Assembly (NCBI RefSeq): GCF_022965805.1
Contig: NC_133104.1
Location: forward strand, 25,230,069 to 25,294,068
Length of the DNA stretch: 64,000 bases
Reading direction: 5' to 3'
From: Primulina eburnea
Taxonomy: Eukaryota > Streptophyta > Magnoliopsida > Lamiales > Gesneriaceae
In this document: positions 34,118-46,111 of the stretch, piece by piece
How positions within the stretch are numbered: the first letter of the stretch is position 1
Layout: every line of letters starts with the position of its first letter
The notes under the pieces: model-generated
What the model saw: only the letters and a program-made list of their open reading frames with translations
Told to the model about the DNA's origin: nothing
Databases searched by the model: none
Position numbers and translations under genes: made by a program

Positions 34118-36877
34118 TGTAACGAACCGTACTTAACTACTTGGAATTTGCGGAAAAATTAAAAATTTTATTCAAATAAAACGTTTGTACGGACGTCACC
34201 CAACATTCACATAAATATCGTTAAAATATTCCATCATCCAATAAACGTTTGCTAAAAGAATGCTGTCTCAAAACGTCTCACATAAAAAAAAACAAAACAT
34301 CAGAGTAGTTTAAAAGTTTGCATAAACATAAGCTCGCGGTCCTCGGGTTTAGCCTGCCACTCAGCCCAAGCCTGCCCCTTGGTCGCCACCTCCTGTCTCC
34401 TGCGCATCGTACTCACCTGCATCGATCAAGTCTAGTGAGTCTAAAGACTCAACACGTATAAACTGGAAGTAACGAGTACTACATAATAAAAATCGCATGC
34501 TTCTTTAAAATAGGACATACATAACTTTAAATTGGACTTGCATACACTTCAACTTGAAATAAGCTTGAACTTGAACATACATACTACGACGTGCCATGAA
34601 CATAAACTTTTCTTAAACATGCTTTCATACTTCAACATACTTAACTGCATAATTTTACGTGGAGGATGTTTCAAAGCAAGTGACCCTTAACATGATAAAC
34701 GCCTGATCAGACTCACCACAGTACTGGGCTGACAGGGACGTATCCACTGTCGCATACATAAGATCCCTGTTCATGATTTAACAGGCCAGTTGATCCACGT
34801 TCATAATTTAACGCTTCACAACCACGATCTAACCCGTTCATAATTTAACGGGCGGATTGGTCCCCGTTCATGATTTAACGCTTTCCAATCCTTAACTTTC
34901 GTTGGTCACAAGACAATTAGCATACCTCAAAGCTTAAAATACTTTCTTGCACGTCATACATACTTACTTGGCGCTGTGGGATTCGTTGGACTTCGACTGG
35001 GGCCGTCGCTGCGACATACTAACATGAATTTCAATCTTAACTTGCATAACTTAAACGTAGAGAAATGATGCTTACTCTCGAGCTCCATCATATCTTAGGA
35101 CCTTCTATAATCTCCCATGACATGACCTTAACAATCCTTGCACTAACCCATGACATCAAACCTTGGAACCAAAAATAATATTCTCCCCAAACAGTGTGTA
35201 CACGGACCCCTAGCCCGGGTCCGTGTACTGGTCCGTCTACCTACTGTATCATACGTGCCGTGAACAAGAAGGGGCACGGACCCCGTGCTTGGGTCCGGAT
35301 GGGGGTCCGTGTAGGCTCTGGAAGAAGGCATCGACTGAAACATGAAGACACGGACCCCGTGAGAGGGTCCGGGTGGAGGTCCGTGTACGTACTGCCTAGA
35401 CGCACTAAGTGAAAAGTAACGGCACGGACCCCGTGCTCAGGTCCGTGTCCGGGTCCGTGTGGCCACTGTACGTCGAAACCTGCGAGAAATCTTATACACT
35501 GTCTACACACCCAAGTTGACACTTGAATATAATGGTTCAACACTTTAAGACCCTTCTTAGGACACTATAACATTGCATCAAACTTATACAAACACCTCAA
35601 AAATACGACGCCCACTATACAACACAATGCAACACCAATTATGCAATTGACATCAATCGATTTCCTACGACTTTAAACCGATTCAAACGCCTAACGACGT
35701 CCAACGAAAACCATGAAAAATACAACAAACCTCAATACTAACATACTTATACGCAGCAACGATCGCCTGTCGATTTCCAACGAAGCCTGCAACATAAAAC
35801 TTCAAAAATACAATGATACCAAACTTTTCTTAAAATTACAGTTTGAGCAGTCACACGAAAAATATCATAACTCTCTCATTTTTCGTCCAAAAAATCTCGT
35901 ACTTTATATCAAATCGAAGGTATCGAAAAGTTCTACGTTTTTGCCGTTGAAAGTTTTCCCAAAATATGAACAGAAAATTCGCAGTATTTGAAAAGACAGC
36001 AAAAACGAGTTTTAGATATAAAATTTTACCCTCGAAATTGATCCGATCTATAATCCGCTCAAACTACTAACATGATACATAACTTTTACGCATAAAAATC
36101 AACGCAACACATAATATGACTTGATCGATACAGCAAGAACAGAATATACGTGCCTTATGATATCAAACGTTACCGAAACGGCGTCACCGAAGCGGAGATA
36201 GAGAGGGGCTTGATCCGGGACGAACGTGGCACCGTTTTCTTGCAATAATATTGACCGAAATCTGCTGGAATTTGAGGGGGAAGGGGGCGGCTGCTCTAGG
36301 CTAAGAACCCTAGGTTTTCTTTCTCTCAAAATAATGAAACTTGAATTGAGACTTGTGTGTGTGTTTTGTGCGCTACAGGTGTGTGTAAAAGTGTGTAATT
36401 TGTGTGTGTAGCGTGTGTTTTAAAATATTAGGAGACTAACTTTTGTTTAATTAAAATAATAGTCTACTAATCCAAAACACTAACTCACACTTAACTTTTA
36501 AATAAAGCTCTTTAGTTAAAATTTCACACACCATACTAGACTTTAAAAGTTTAAAAAATCACTAATTAAATGTTTAGGCTCAAAATACTAAAACTCACTA
36601 AATTATTTAAAATACCCCCAAACTCAACTAAAAATAAAATACCACTTTTAAAATTGCCAAAAATCGTCCCCGGGTCTTTTCCTCAATCCCGCCTCGAATA
36701 ATCGCCTGAAACATGAAACTCGAAAAATATATTTTAACGTGCATTGCATAAACGTAATTAAATTAAAAATAATGCATTTAAATAATATGCATGACTAAAC
36801 TTCTTTAAAATTAATTAAATGCTTTAATAATTTAAATAAATGCATGGGTTATACGTGTACTGAAATCGGGTTCTACA
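34118..36877 (-). mobile_element. Solo LTR (gypsy, 2.76 kb), TSD AGAAC
   Basis: Starts TGTAACGAACCG, ends GGGTTCTACA, flanked by AGAAC at 34113-34117 and 36878-36882. It sits inside the LTR at 32085-37465, to which it is related: 'gcctgatcagactcaccacagtactgg', 'gagcagtcacacgaaaaatatcata', 'acgaagcctgcaac'. It carries the four-module palindromic cassette at 35199-35461. Open frames across 35143-35543 are Pro/Arg-rich translations of that cassette and not genes. Confidence 0.95.
35199..35461. repeat. Four palindromic modules, CACGGACCCC type
   Basis: Modules start at about 35199, 35275, 35349 and 35423, a spacing of 76, 74 and 74 bp. The first is TACACGGACCC and GGGTCCGTGTA around a 7-bp centre. 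The others read CACGGACCCCGTG ... GGTCCGTG with a longer centre. The spacers of 35-48 bp are diverged from one another. Confidence 0.9.
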
Positions 36878-37465
36878 AGAACCCTAGTTTTTCTTCAAAA
36901 GAAATGAAATGGAACACAAAAAAAAGTGTGTGTGTGTGTGTTTATCATGAATGTGTGGGTGTGTGAAAAAGGTGTGTGCATGAGTTTAAAGCTTAGGGAG
37001 GTAATTAGTGAGTTAATTTGATTAATTAAAAATTTTAACATCAAATAACGTACTAAATAAAATACTACTTCCCTATTAAGTTATTAGCATCCCTAAATTT
37101 AAAATAAAATACACAAGTGTTAAACTTTTGAAAGTTTTAAATATTAAAAATCACATAATAAATAAATTAGGCTTTAAAAACTTAATAAAGCATTTAAATG
37201 ACACTTTCATGACTTGAAATAAAATATCACGTTTTAAAAATATCCCAAATCGTCGTCGGTCTCATTTCCCCTATCCCGCATCGAATAATCACCTGAAACA
37301 TGAAACTCTAGAAAATAATTCAACGTACTTCACATAAACATAAATAATTTAAAATAATGCAAATTCATAAGTCACGAATCACTAAAATCATTTTAAACTT
37401 AAATAAATAATTTAACAATTTAAATAAATGTATGAGTTTTACGTGTACTGATTTTGGGCTCTACA

Positions 37466-37677
37466 CCCTTAGCTCGGGGGCCAATGAGGACTTCAGATTC
37501 CTCGGTTATATCCCCTCCTATTACTCCATTCTCATTCCTGGTCTTGTTGACCAAGCTGGTCAACCAATAGAGGTTGTTTTCACTTTTTTCCTGGACCAGT
37601 CCATAGTGATCTCCGGTTTCACATCCTTTTTTTTTATAATGAGATGGCCATTTCCTAGGATTTCCTATAAACCAACT
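37466..37677. mobile_element. Degenerate gypsy remnant, left of solo LTR
   Basis: No intact frame. It is separated from 39090 onward by the solo LTR at 37678-39089, with CAACT at both joins. It presumably belongs to the Tat-like element whose integrase lies at 41383-41956. Confidence 0.45.
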
Positions 37678-39089
37678 TGTTGGAACATTTCGTGTTCGCG
37701 ATCTTAATTTTTATGTTAACAAAACTTGTTTGTTTGTTTTTAATAATCTACCTTAATGCGCAGAAAGCTGAAACTGAAACAATCAATTACGAGCCAAAAC
37801 TGAAGCTGTCGAAGACACCAACTGAAAGCATCAACTGTCAACCAAAATGAACTAGTTCCACTGATGTGTCGTAAATGAGTTCAACTGAATGTTCAGTTAA
37901 TAGGAGGTTCAGCAGGAGAACCTCAGAACCCCGGCCAGCTGAAGGAGTGTTCAATTGATGAAGAACCCAAGTGAAGATCAGTTCAACTGAACAAGAGTAA
38001 AATCAGTTCAACTGACGAGTCAACTGGTTTCACCAGCCCAACTGAAAAATAGTTCAACTGACCAGTTCAGAACATCAGTTAGGAGCAATCAGTTGCAGAT
38101 CAAGACAAGCTGATATAAGTGGAATCCAGCCGTGCACAGATGTACAAAAACATTTGTCCAATCAAAGGACAATAATGGAAGTTGAATCAGAGCTTAAAAA
38201 CAAAAGTGTTCCAGAAAGAACAAGACAAAATTCGAGTAACAGATTAAAAATGCAACGGATACAATAATTGAGTCTCACTGTACGATCAAACTTCACGCCT
38301 ATAAGTAGAGGGTGAAGATCTGTGAAGAAATATACAACACATGAGAGAAAAGGAAAGGGCCCGCTTCAAAGTCATATCAGCTTAAGAGAGAAGCATTCAG
38401 CCTAGTCGAGGGAACACTTAAACGTGTTATCAGCTCTAGATTAGAAGCATATTTCCCTCAGTGTGTGAGAACAATTTCCGGTAGTTTTTCAGAGATCAGT
38501 TCTCACACACACACACACCACCATTCAAATACAGTCTTGCAAAAAGACGTTAAACTTGTGTATGTAGTCTTTCTCACATAGACGTTAAAGAAGTGTTGGC
38601 TGGAAGGTGCTGCCTTCAGTCTAGTATAGGAGTTCAGTTAAGGCAGTGGGTAAGTCCTAAGCTGGGTGGGATTGTGCAAGTTGTTGTATATATCAAATTC
38701 TTCTAGTTAATCCTACCCGAGGTGGTATAAGGCGTGACGTATGATCAGTTGAAGTCTCAAAACATCTATAAACATATCTTGTGTATTTAACATTTTAACT
38801 ATTGTTTTTAAACTGATTTAACAAGTTAGAGCATCCGTTGGTCCAGTTCTCATCATAACTGAAATAATGAATGCAAAAACTAATATAGTCTTTTGGTTAT
38901 TCAGTTACACAAGAAATACAAATATATTAGTGTTTCTAAACGAATGATTATTTCGAGTGTTTTCTGCTTGGTTATATACAAAACTCGATCTAATTCATCG
39001 GTGTATACATTCTTAGAACACAAGCTATTGCAGCTCTTGGAGAATATTTTGTTTGAAGCACCTAAAGGTGCTCTGCAAACGATTCTTCA
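37678..39089 (+). mobile_element. Solo LTR of the non-autonomous composite family, TSD CAACT
   Basis: 1412 bp, TGTTGGAACATTTCG... to ...CGATTCTTCA, with CAACT at 37673-37677 and 39090-39094. It is homologous along its length to the three LTRs at 10700-16956 but more diverged, and includes the conserved stem-loop block near 38711. So the family has moved more than once in this region. Confidence 0.95.
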
Positions 39090-39630
39090 CAACTTTATCG
39101 CAACTCTTTTTGCATAATGGCTTAAGCCTTTGTGCTTTTCAAAATGAACCATCTCCTAATCAACCCCTCATATTCATTATTATTTTCTTTGTCGGTTTAA
39201 TGATAGTATATTCACTCTCACTGTCCGGATTAATAAAATTTTCCTTGATGATGTTTCTTCTTCTTCTCTAAAGGAATAGAAAGGACGACTCTTCTTTATT
39301 GATCTTGCTTCACCTTCTAATTGTTCCATATGATTTATTTCCCATGTTCCTACGTAGCCCAAACTTCCCCGGACATACGAATATGAAGAACCTTATACCT
39401 GGAGCCAATAGCTTGTGGAAGGAAAGAAGTTTTCTTCTTCACTCCTGATCAAAGAAGAGAATCTCGTGGCATACGGGTTGGGTGCCTGGACTGAGGATCC
39501 TATAAACAGGGTGATTGACGAATTCTGCACCTCAAGCACTCAACTCGGTTTCTTTTTTATTCCTTACTTCTATTCTTAAATTTTAAAATTCGATGGTTAA
39601 AGTTTTTTTGCAGATAATTTCGAGATTCAA
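39090..39630 (+). mobile_element. Degenerate gypsy extra-ORF region, N-terminal part
   Basis: Broken frames with plausible protein-like pieces on the plus strand (SSSLLIKEENLVAYGLGAWTED around 39430-39500) that lead toward the coiled-coil part at 39630. An intron-like T-rich stretch ending in 'tttgcag' lies at 39560-39613. No intact gene. Confidence 0.4.
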
Positions 39631-40830
39631 GAAACCTTTCCCAAGAGACATGTTGCTGAGAAAACGATCGATTTAAAGAAACGAGCAGCTCAAAAAGCTG
39701 CTGCAGAGAAGAAGGCATTGGCTAAGAAGAAATTCGATGAAGCCCAGGCAACAACTAAGGCTCAGGGAACTGAGGAGAGAGTAGCTGCAGAATCTCGGGT
39801 CGAGGAAAGAGATCCCGGGCATACACTCTCCCCAGATAATTCTAAAGGCCACACCTCTCTCTTTCGTTGGAAGGAGAAAGCTTTGGTCGTCCCTGAGGCG
39901 GTTCTCTTGAGTGATGCTGGGGAGGGGACCTTGGGCTCTACCTAGGCAACTGAGTTCATCCTTTCTTCCTTTGCTCAGGTCTCTGCAGAGCATCGCTTGG
40001 AAACTAGGTCAACCTTTTCTCGGATGAGGTTTCTTAAGCCGAGGTTAGACTCGTAAAGGGTTTGACATCTACTGCTGAAGTGGCTCATCTCCGGGGCCTA
40101 GTTCCCAACCACAAACTATTCAATGGCACTTCTCGGGCTCTCTCAAAAAGTTTTTCACCTTAATTCTTTCTTTTTCCTTTAATAGTGGTATCTTTTCTTA
40201 TTTTTTGTTTGCGCAAGGTCTTCAAATCATTATATGCCTACAAGGAGGTTGCTTTCATGGCCACGAAAAAAACAAACTAGGCTTGAGTATCTAGTGAGCT
40301 TCACCAACAAGTCCAAGGTGAGCTGAAGCGAACCCATCTCTTGTATGAATAAGTGGTTATTTGCATGAGAACAACCTTGCGGGTGGGCTACTAGCATCTG
40401 GAGGTAGCCCGGTAGAGCCTGGATAAGGCCCATGTAGATGCTGGGGTGGTTATTGCTAGGGCAGATTCACTCAGGGCAGACCTTTCAACCTCGGAGGCGC
40501 GAGTTAAGTCCTTGGTTGAAAAGCTCAAAAATAATAAGGCCCGTCCAGATGAGGCAAAGTCTGCCCTGCTTCCCAATTATGATCCGAGGAGGAATGCCAT
40601 ACCTCGTTCCTTCAATCGACGGAATTTATGGTGGCGGTTGAAGACAAAGCTATTCCTTCTTTCGAACTGGCTTTGACAAATGCCAAGAGCAATTTGAAGA
40701 AGTGGCTTCTTCCAAGAGATAGAGATGGCTTCCCTGAATTTGATCGAGCCATCAATATTCTTCCGAGGGAATGCGAGGGGCAACAGAGAAGTCAATGGTT
40801 CCGAGAGACCGAACCATATATAGAATAGGA
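39630..40830 (+). pseudogene. Coiled-coil extra ORF of a Tat-like gypsy element
   Basis: The plus strand encodes HVAEKTIDLKKRAAQKAAAE, then Ala/Lys/Glu-rich helix (KALAKKKFDEAQATTKAQGT), ERDPGHTLSPDNSKGHTS and LVVPEAVLLSDAGEG, then a stop at ~39943. After several stops the helix continues as ARADSLRADLSTSEARVKSL and, in another frame, DGFPEFDRAINILPREC. Function is unknown. Plant Tat-lineage gypsy elements are known to carry extra ORFs, sometimes antisense between pol and the 3' LTR. Here integrase lies on the opposite strand at 41383-41956, so the two converge, which fits that layout. Heavy decay rules out a working product. Confidence 0.6.
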
Positions 40831-40938
40831 ATGCAAAACTCAAAAATCTTCTACATTTTGAGAAGAAACCGAATTACTTTTTTGAGTGAGGCATCGGGAC
40901 CTTGTATCTCGGAACCTCGAAATTTATGTGATTCTATA

Positions 40939-41319
40939 AGAAGCCAAAGCCTCATGCCTCTTGGACCTATATAAGATAAAGAGTAGGGGACTTAAAACTC
41001 CTGGGCTTTTTTATAAGAAGTCGGGCCATCGTGCCTCCCAGGCATATATAAGATAAAGTGTCAGGACCTTAAAACTCCCTGCTTTTTTTTAAAGGAAGAC
41101 AAGCTTTGATGCCTATCAGTCCTATATAAGATAATGTGTCGGTGCCTTAAAACCCCCAAGATTTTTTATAGGAAGCTGATGCCTCATGCCTCTAGGACCT
41201 ATACAAGAAAAGTGTTGGGGCCTTAAAACTCCTAGGCTGTTATAGAAAGTCGTGGCCTCATGCCTCCCGGGCCTATATAAGATAAAATATAAGGGTCTCA
41301 AAACTCCCGGGCTTTGATA
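40939..41319. repeat. ~75-bp tandem repeat, five units
   Basis: Each unit reads roughly 'gaag(c/t)...cctcatgcctc...ggacctatataagataaagtgt...ggccttaaaactcc...ggctttttata'. Five diverged units fill ~380 bp between the extra ORF and the integrase remnant. Confidence 0.85.
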
Positions 41320-41382
41320 CGATCATAGACATATTTTGAGGTGGAAAAATAACTTCTTCAATAATCTCATGATTAGTACAAC

Positions 41383-41956
41383 TTAAGCATAATACTTCTT
41401 TAGAATAAAAAATGTTCCGGGGAATTCTAAGAGATAGGCCTTGATTATCTTTAAAATACAATTCTCTCGGACTAAATTTTCGAATGACTTTGTAATGTCC
41501 CTCCCACCGGGCTTCCAATTTTCCAACATTACCAGCTGGATAAATAACAAGATCACATGCTTGAAAATCTCGAGGTCAGACTCGTTGGTTGTATGCTCGT
41601 ATGACACGGCTCCGGTAAGCCTCCATTAAGATGACTACCCTTTCTCTTTTTTTCTTCCACAAGTTCTAATTCTTGAGCCCAGATTGCATCATCCCTCTCT
41701 TGGTAGGCTTTGATTCGAGCTGATGCTTGTCCAATCTCGGCAGGTAGTACAACTTCAGACCCATACACAAAACTTAAAGGAGTTTCCCCAATAGCAGTTC
41801 AGAGAGTAGTTCGGTAAGCCCACGAGAAACTTGGAATTTCTTCTACCCAATCCTTCCCAATACCTTGCAGCCTGGCTTTCAAAGCTTCAACTATTTGGTT
41901 AGTGAATTAATTCTACCCATTAGCTTTTGGAAAGGTAACTGAAATAAAAGACTAGG
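41383..41956 (-). pseudogene. Ty3/gypsy (Tat-like) integrase C-terminal remnant
   Basis: Minus strand, in pieces: ALKARLQGIGKDWVEEIPSF and SWAYRTT (41800-41900), then VYGSEVVLPAEIGQASARIK and AYQERDDAIWAQELELVEEK, then a frameshift, then ENWKPGGRDI... and EARWEGHYKVIRKFSPRELY. The string from the integrase core end to the GPFKV-like C-terminal motif is characteristic of gypsy integrases, which insert element DNA into the chromosome. At least two frameshifts and several stops break it. The upstream end is cut by the Copia-type LTR at 41957; the downstream end runs into the 75-bp repeats. Confidence 0.85.
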
Positions 41957-42896
41957 TGTTAGGATCGGTTAATTTGGTAAAGTGTTTAGAAGAGGGGTTG
42001 AATAAACACTTTAGACTTTTGAATTCTTTTCTTAAATGTGAGTCAATTCTCTGAGGAATTGATCTCGAAATCTTGTACATCTATATCGATCAGTTAACTA
42101 AAATAGTGTGGAAATGAACTAAAAGATAGATTTTAATAGTTTGGCTAGGGTACTGTGAAAAATGAAAAGAAAAGAGAATGAACACGAAGATTTTTATGGA
42201 TGTTCAGTGACTTCAAATGCTCCTATGTCATCCCTTCTATCTCAAGGATATGTTTTCACTAAAAGACTTTGACTGATTACAATAAAATGTAATAATCCAT
42301 TCAGTTTGGACATAAACACTGTTAAGCTGAAACTCTTACTTTTTCTTACAAAACATATAAGTTTATAACTTAATAGCTCAAATGGGTAGCCTAACTGCGA
42401 GGAATAAATATGTGAAATGTGAGCTAGAGATTGTGATATGCAAGCTGAATATAAGCTTAATAATGAATCGCAATTGACTGATAACTGATCGATCTCGTTG
42501 TTCTTAATAATGTTGAAGTTAACATTAATTTTTACTCTTCCAAAACTGAACACCTCATCTACATATAGTCCTCAATTCCAATGGTCAAATTGAATGCATT
42601 TAATGAATAATATCTTTGGAATCATCTTTTAGTCCATGTAGACATCATTTTCTGACAAAAGTACGATGTATCAGACTATTATGCTTCGTCTATTCTGCTT
42701 TGGTACGGAATGTCTTCGTCTGCTGAGATTCAAACTTGTAATTTATGACATTGATAACTGATCAGGAGTTAAACTGGTCGAATGATTAGTTCAGCTGGTC
42801 TATATCAGTTATAACTGATGTCCTTTCAGTATAAGCGTTCTGTTGGCTTCAGTTTGAGTATTTCAGTTATGCTTATATCATTTTTGTGACTAACTC
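41957..42896 (-). mobile_element. Sirevirus-type LTR, minus strand
   Basis: Starts TGTTAGGATCGG with 'gtgtttagaagaggggttgaataaacac' close behind, the reverse complement of the 3' end of the LTRs at 43100 and 53312. It contains the conserved block (42205-42255, with stem CTATC/GATAT on the plus strand) and frequent CAGTT/AACTG words. About 940 bp, so close to full length. No PBS or internal sequence is attached. I could not find a clear TSD; the right end near 42896 is where a gypsy TGTAACGTC end starts. Confidence 0.75.
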
Positions 42897-43099
42897 TGTA
42901 ACGTCTACTACTAAAATACTACTAGAATTTTTTTTAAACTAATTTCGAAAATATTCATACACATGCATGCAAATAAAAAATATCAACCATGCATGATAAA
43001 AATATCATCCGAACGCTGAACAGAAATAACTACAGTAAAATTGAACCTAAATATTGTCAACCCCTATACTATTGTTTTGAAAAGAACTCAAACGCAACA
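42897..43099 (-). mobile_element. Gypsy LTR fragment at the Sirevirus insertion site
   Basis: Starts TGTAACGTC like the LTR at 26777 and has similar AT-rich continuation. It ends at the insertion point of the Copia element; bases CAACA at 43095-43099 are duplicated at 54282-54286. Confidence 0.55.
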
Positions 43100-44060
43100 T
43101 GTTGGAAACTGAATTCCGGTGTATGACAAAAAGATAAAAGAACTGAATTACGCAACTGAATTTAGCTAACAGATCGACGCAACTGAATTATAACTGAACA
43201 GCTAGCTGATCTCTCAGCTGAACAACTCTTCAGTCATTCTCGTCAACTGACTCTTTACCAGCTGATCTCTCAGCTGTACATGTCATCAGTTGAAAGCGAC
43301 AACCGACAAATAGTACAACTACCTGCAACTTATAGTGGAACGCCGTATTTCAGAAAAAGCAGTGTATGACTATATCGACGTGGCAATCAACGTTTAGAAT
43401 ATTCAAATATCCTTTAATGTTACCGTTGAGAGAGAAGCCTATAAATAATCGAAGATAGCAGTCGAAGAAACGACGACTGATTTCAGCTATTACATTCTAC
43501 TTGCTGTTACGCTGCAAAAATATCTACTCACATTCAGAAGTTAAAAGCTCATGTTTACTAGTTATATCAGTAGCATTCAAGGCTACATTCTCGAGTTGAA
43601 ATAGCACTGTGTAATCTTTGATAATTTTTTCTAAGTTGTGCTAAGATCAGTTACCATCTGTAAAAGTGTTATATACTAAGAGTTTCAGTTGTGGCAAAGT
43701 GATAAGTCCAAACTTAAGTGGGTCAGTGCAGTATCTTGTATTTGATCAAAGTTTTTTAGTGGATATCCTATCTTCGTGATAGAAGGGGTGACGTAGGAGT
43801 TATTCTAGTCTCCGAACATCCAGAAACAAATTGTGTAATCTTTACTTCAGTCATTATTTTTAGTTAGATACTCTATCTTTCAGTCAGTTTATTTTCAGCA
43901 ACTGTTTTATTCAGTTTAACTCATTGTCATTGACTGACGTGATACCTAGTATCAGTTTGAAACAAAACTGAACTCAAATTGTCGAAGAATATTTAAATTT
44001 GAGGAGTGTTTATTCAACCCCCCTTCTAAACACTCTTTATTCTTTTAACCGATCCTTTCA
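43100..44060 (+). repeat. 5' LTR of the Sirevirus-type element
   Basis: 961 bp. TATA-like 'gcctataaataatcg' near 43437. The conserved stem-loop (CTATC 43768-43772, GATAG 43778-43782) is followed by AAGGGGTGACGTAGGAG. It ends GATCCTTTCA. Confidence 0.95.
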
Positions 44061-44062
44061 AG

Positions 44063-44074
44063 TGGTATCAGAGC
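44063..44074 (+). other. Primer-binding site of the Sirevirus-type element
   Basis: TGGTATCAGAGC, complementary to the initiator tRNA-Met 3' end, two bases after the LTR. Confidence 0.95.
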
Positions 44075-44117
44075 AGTTGTATCTCGTCTCAGATTATCTA
44101 TACTCAAATTTTTCATT

Positions 44118-46111
44118 ATGTCTTCATTCAATAAGATTCCTTTGTTCTCTAGAGAAGACTTCGATGATTGGAAGATCAGGATGCAGGCTCACTTAGCTAC
44201 ACAAGATGATGATATGTGGTACGTTATAACTTATGGACCCATGAAGATTTTGAAAGCCAACACAGCTGTTGCCATTACTGATGGGGCACCTCATCGTATA
44301 GAAAAGCCCAGAGAAGAATGGACCACAGAGGATAAAAGAAAAGCCAACTTGGATAATGTGGACGTTGGATAAAGTAACTTTCAGCAAAATCAAAATGTGC
44401 AAAACAGCCAAAGAGATTTGGGAGAAGCTGATCCAGCTTTGCGAAGGGAATGAACAAACCAAAAAAAAATTACTTTCTGTTGTTGTTCAGAAGTTTGACA
44501 ATATCAAAATGAGAGTTGGTGAAGCGATGCATGATTATGATGAAAGAACCAACTGCATCATCAATGAATTAAATGCACTTGGAAAAGTGTACACAAACAA
44601 AGAAGTTGCATTGAATATAATCAGAGGTCTTCCCAAGGAGTTGGATGTGAAGACCATGGCAATGAGGGAATCCAAGGATCTGAACAAAGTTGAGCTTCAT
44701 GATCTATTTGCTGATTTGAAAGCCTTCGAGTTTGAGTTGCAAACTCGAGAAGGAGAATCTTCTACTCCAGCAGCCACGACTGCCTTAGCTGTTGTTAGAA
44801 CAAAACCAACTGGTTCAGCTGGAAAAGCTGCTGATCAACTAAGCAATGATGCCATGCCATTTTTCATCAAAAAGTTTGGAAGATTTATGAGAAAAAATCA
44901 AGGAAACTTTCAAAATAAATATCAAAGAAGCAATTCCAAGGAAGAATCAAACGCTTGCTACAACTGTGGCAAACCAGGTCACTTCATTGCTGAGTGTACC
45001 AAACCAAAGAAAGACAGTCAAGGCTCAACTGAAAGAAGAAAGAAACCATATGAGCACAAAAAGAGATCAAAGATGATAAGAAGTTCTCCAGGAAGAAGCA
45101 TGAAGTGCTCTTGGCTGAAGAGAGCAAATCAAAGTGCACAGACACTGACAGCGAGGAGTCAGAACCTGAAACTTCATGCAGTTCTAGTGATAATGAAGAG
45201 GAAGTGAAATGTCTGATGGCTAGTGACACAGAACTGGAATCCAGCAGTCAACAGGCATTTAACTTTAGCTCAACTGATTTTACGAGAGAAGAACTTATTT
45301 CAACATTGCATGACATGGTCAGTGAGTCTCATAAGCTTGCCTTATTATTTGAAAAGGCCAGAGCAAAGCAAAATGATCCTCTTGACAATAAGACTACAAC
45401 TGATGAATCAGTTGGCATGTTAATCTGAAAAAGGAGATTGCTGAACTCAATACTGAAAGAAGCAAGGATCAGTTAATGATTCAAAAGTTGATGCTTGAAA
45501 ATTCAAAGCAAACTGAGCTTATTTAGGCTTTGAACAAATCATCTGCTGCATTGACTAATATACAGAACTCACAGAAATCAGTTACTGATAAAACTGGTTT
45601 AGGGTTCAGTAACCAAGATGAAATGTCTCTCAAAGATACTCGACTAAAACTGAATATGGATAAAGGGAAATACATTCACTTTGTCAAATCAGTTATGGTA
45701 CAAGAACAATCTGTGCCAAGTAAACTGATTGAACAACCAATTGTAAGTATGAACAAAGGCAAAAGATGTGGTATTGGTTATAGCCCAAAAGTTGTGACTG
45801 ACTCACGAAGTCAGCTACCAAAAATTTTCAGCAAAAATTACTCAAATGGCTACTCAAATTACTATAACAGGAAGCCAGTTCAGAAGAGATACTGGATGAA
45901 CAATCAGTTGAAAAAGGACAAATCACATGTTGTTTCTCCTGCTCACCTTACACCAAGCACACACAGATCGGGAAAGACCATCTGGAATACAGCAACTGGA
46001 CGGTCAGTTAGACTGATCCAAGTCTGGATTCCTAAAAGACTAATCAACTTTGGACCCAAGTACCAAAATCTTATCTTGTGTGTGATTGCAGGTAACAGAT
46101 ACAAACATTGA
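44118..46111 (+). pseudogene. Copia gag (capsid, zinc knuckle, coiled extension)
   Basis: Starts MSSFNKIPLFSREDFDDWKI, the usual Copia gag beginning. At 44370 a small deletion and frameshift leads to a TAA; the frame resumes at ~44370 (LDKVTFSKIKMCKTAKEIWE ... HDYDERTNCIINELNALGKV ... IIRGLPKELDVKTMAMRESK). A CCHC zinc knuckle CYNCGKPGHFIAEC, which binds RNA, lies at about 44955-44997. A frameshift near 45065 joins KHEVLLAEESKSKCTDTDSE, an acidic stretch; a further frameshift near 45420 and a TAG near 45524 break the Gln/Lys/Glu-rich helical extension that Sireviruses add to gag. The last segment runs to 46111. The role would be particle assembly and RNA packaging; the product is lost. Confidence 0.9.

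Larger units (their letters stand above)
32085..37465 (-). mobile_element. Gypsy 5' LTR, split by a nested solo LTR
   Basis: The plus strand starts TGTAACGTACCG beside the PBS and ends GGGCTCTACA at 37465. Taking out the nested LTR plus one target repeat leaves about 2.6 kb. Shared blocks with the LTR at 5142: 'gcctgatcagactaaaccacaat' (32648), 'tagcatacctcaaaaacataaaatattt' (32863) and 'gagcagtcccacaaaaaagatcata' (33658). It carries the repetitive cassette at 33320-33445. It has no gene; the right end abuts a Tat-like remnant. Confidence 0.85.

Noticed and set aside
35199..35461. Regularly spaced ~36-bp palindromic repeats with ~38-bp spacers that look like a CRISPR array (also 54509-54682 and 54819-54997)
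   Set aside because: Plant LTR context, only three or four diverged units, no leader and no cas genes; the same units occur singly in other LTRs.
35143..35543. Overlapping Pro/Arg-rich ORFs on both strands
   Set aside because: They are translations of the palindromic cassette; frames on both strands mirror the inverted repeats.
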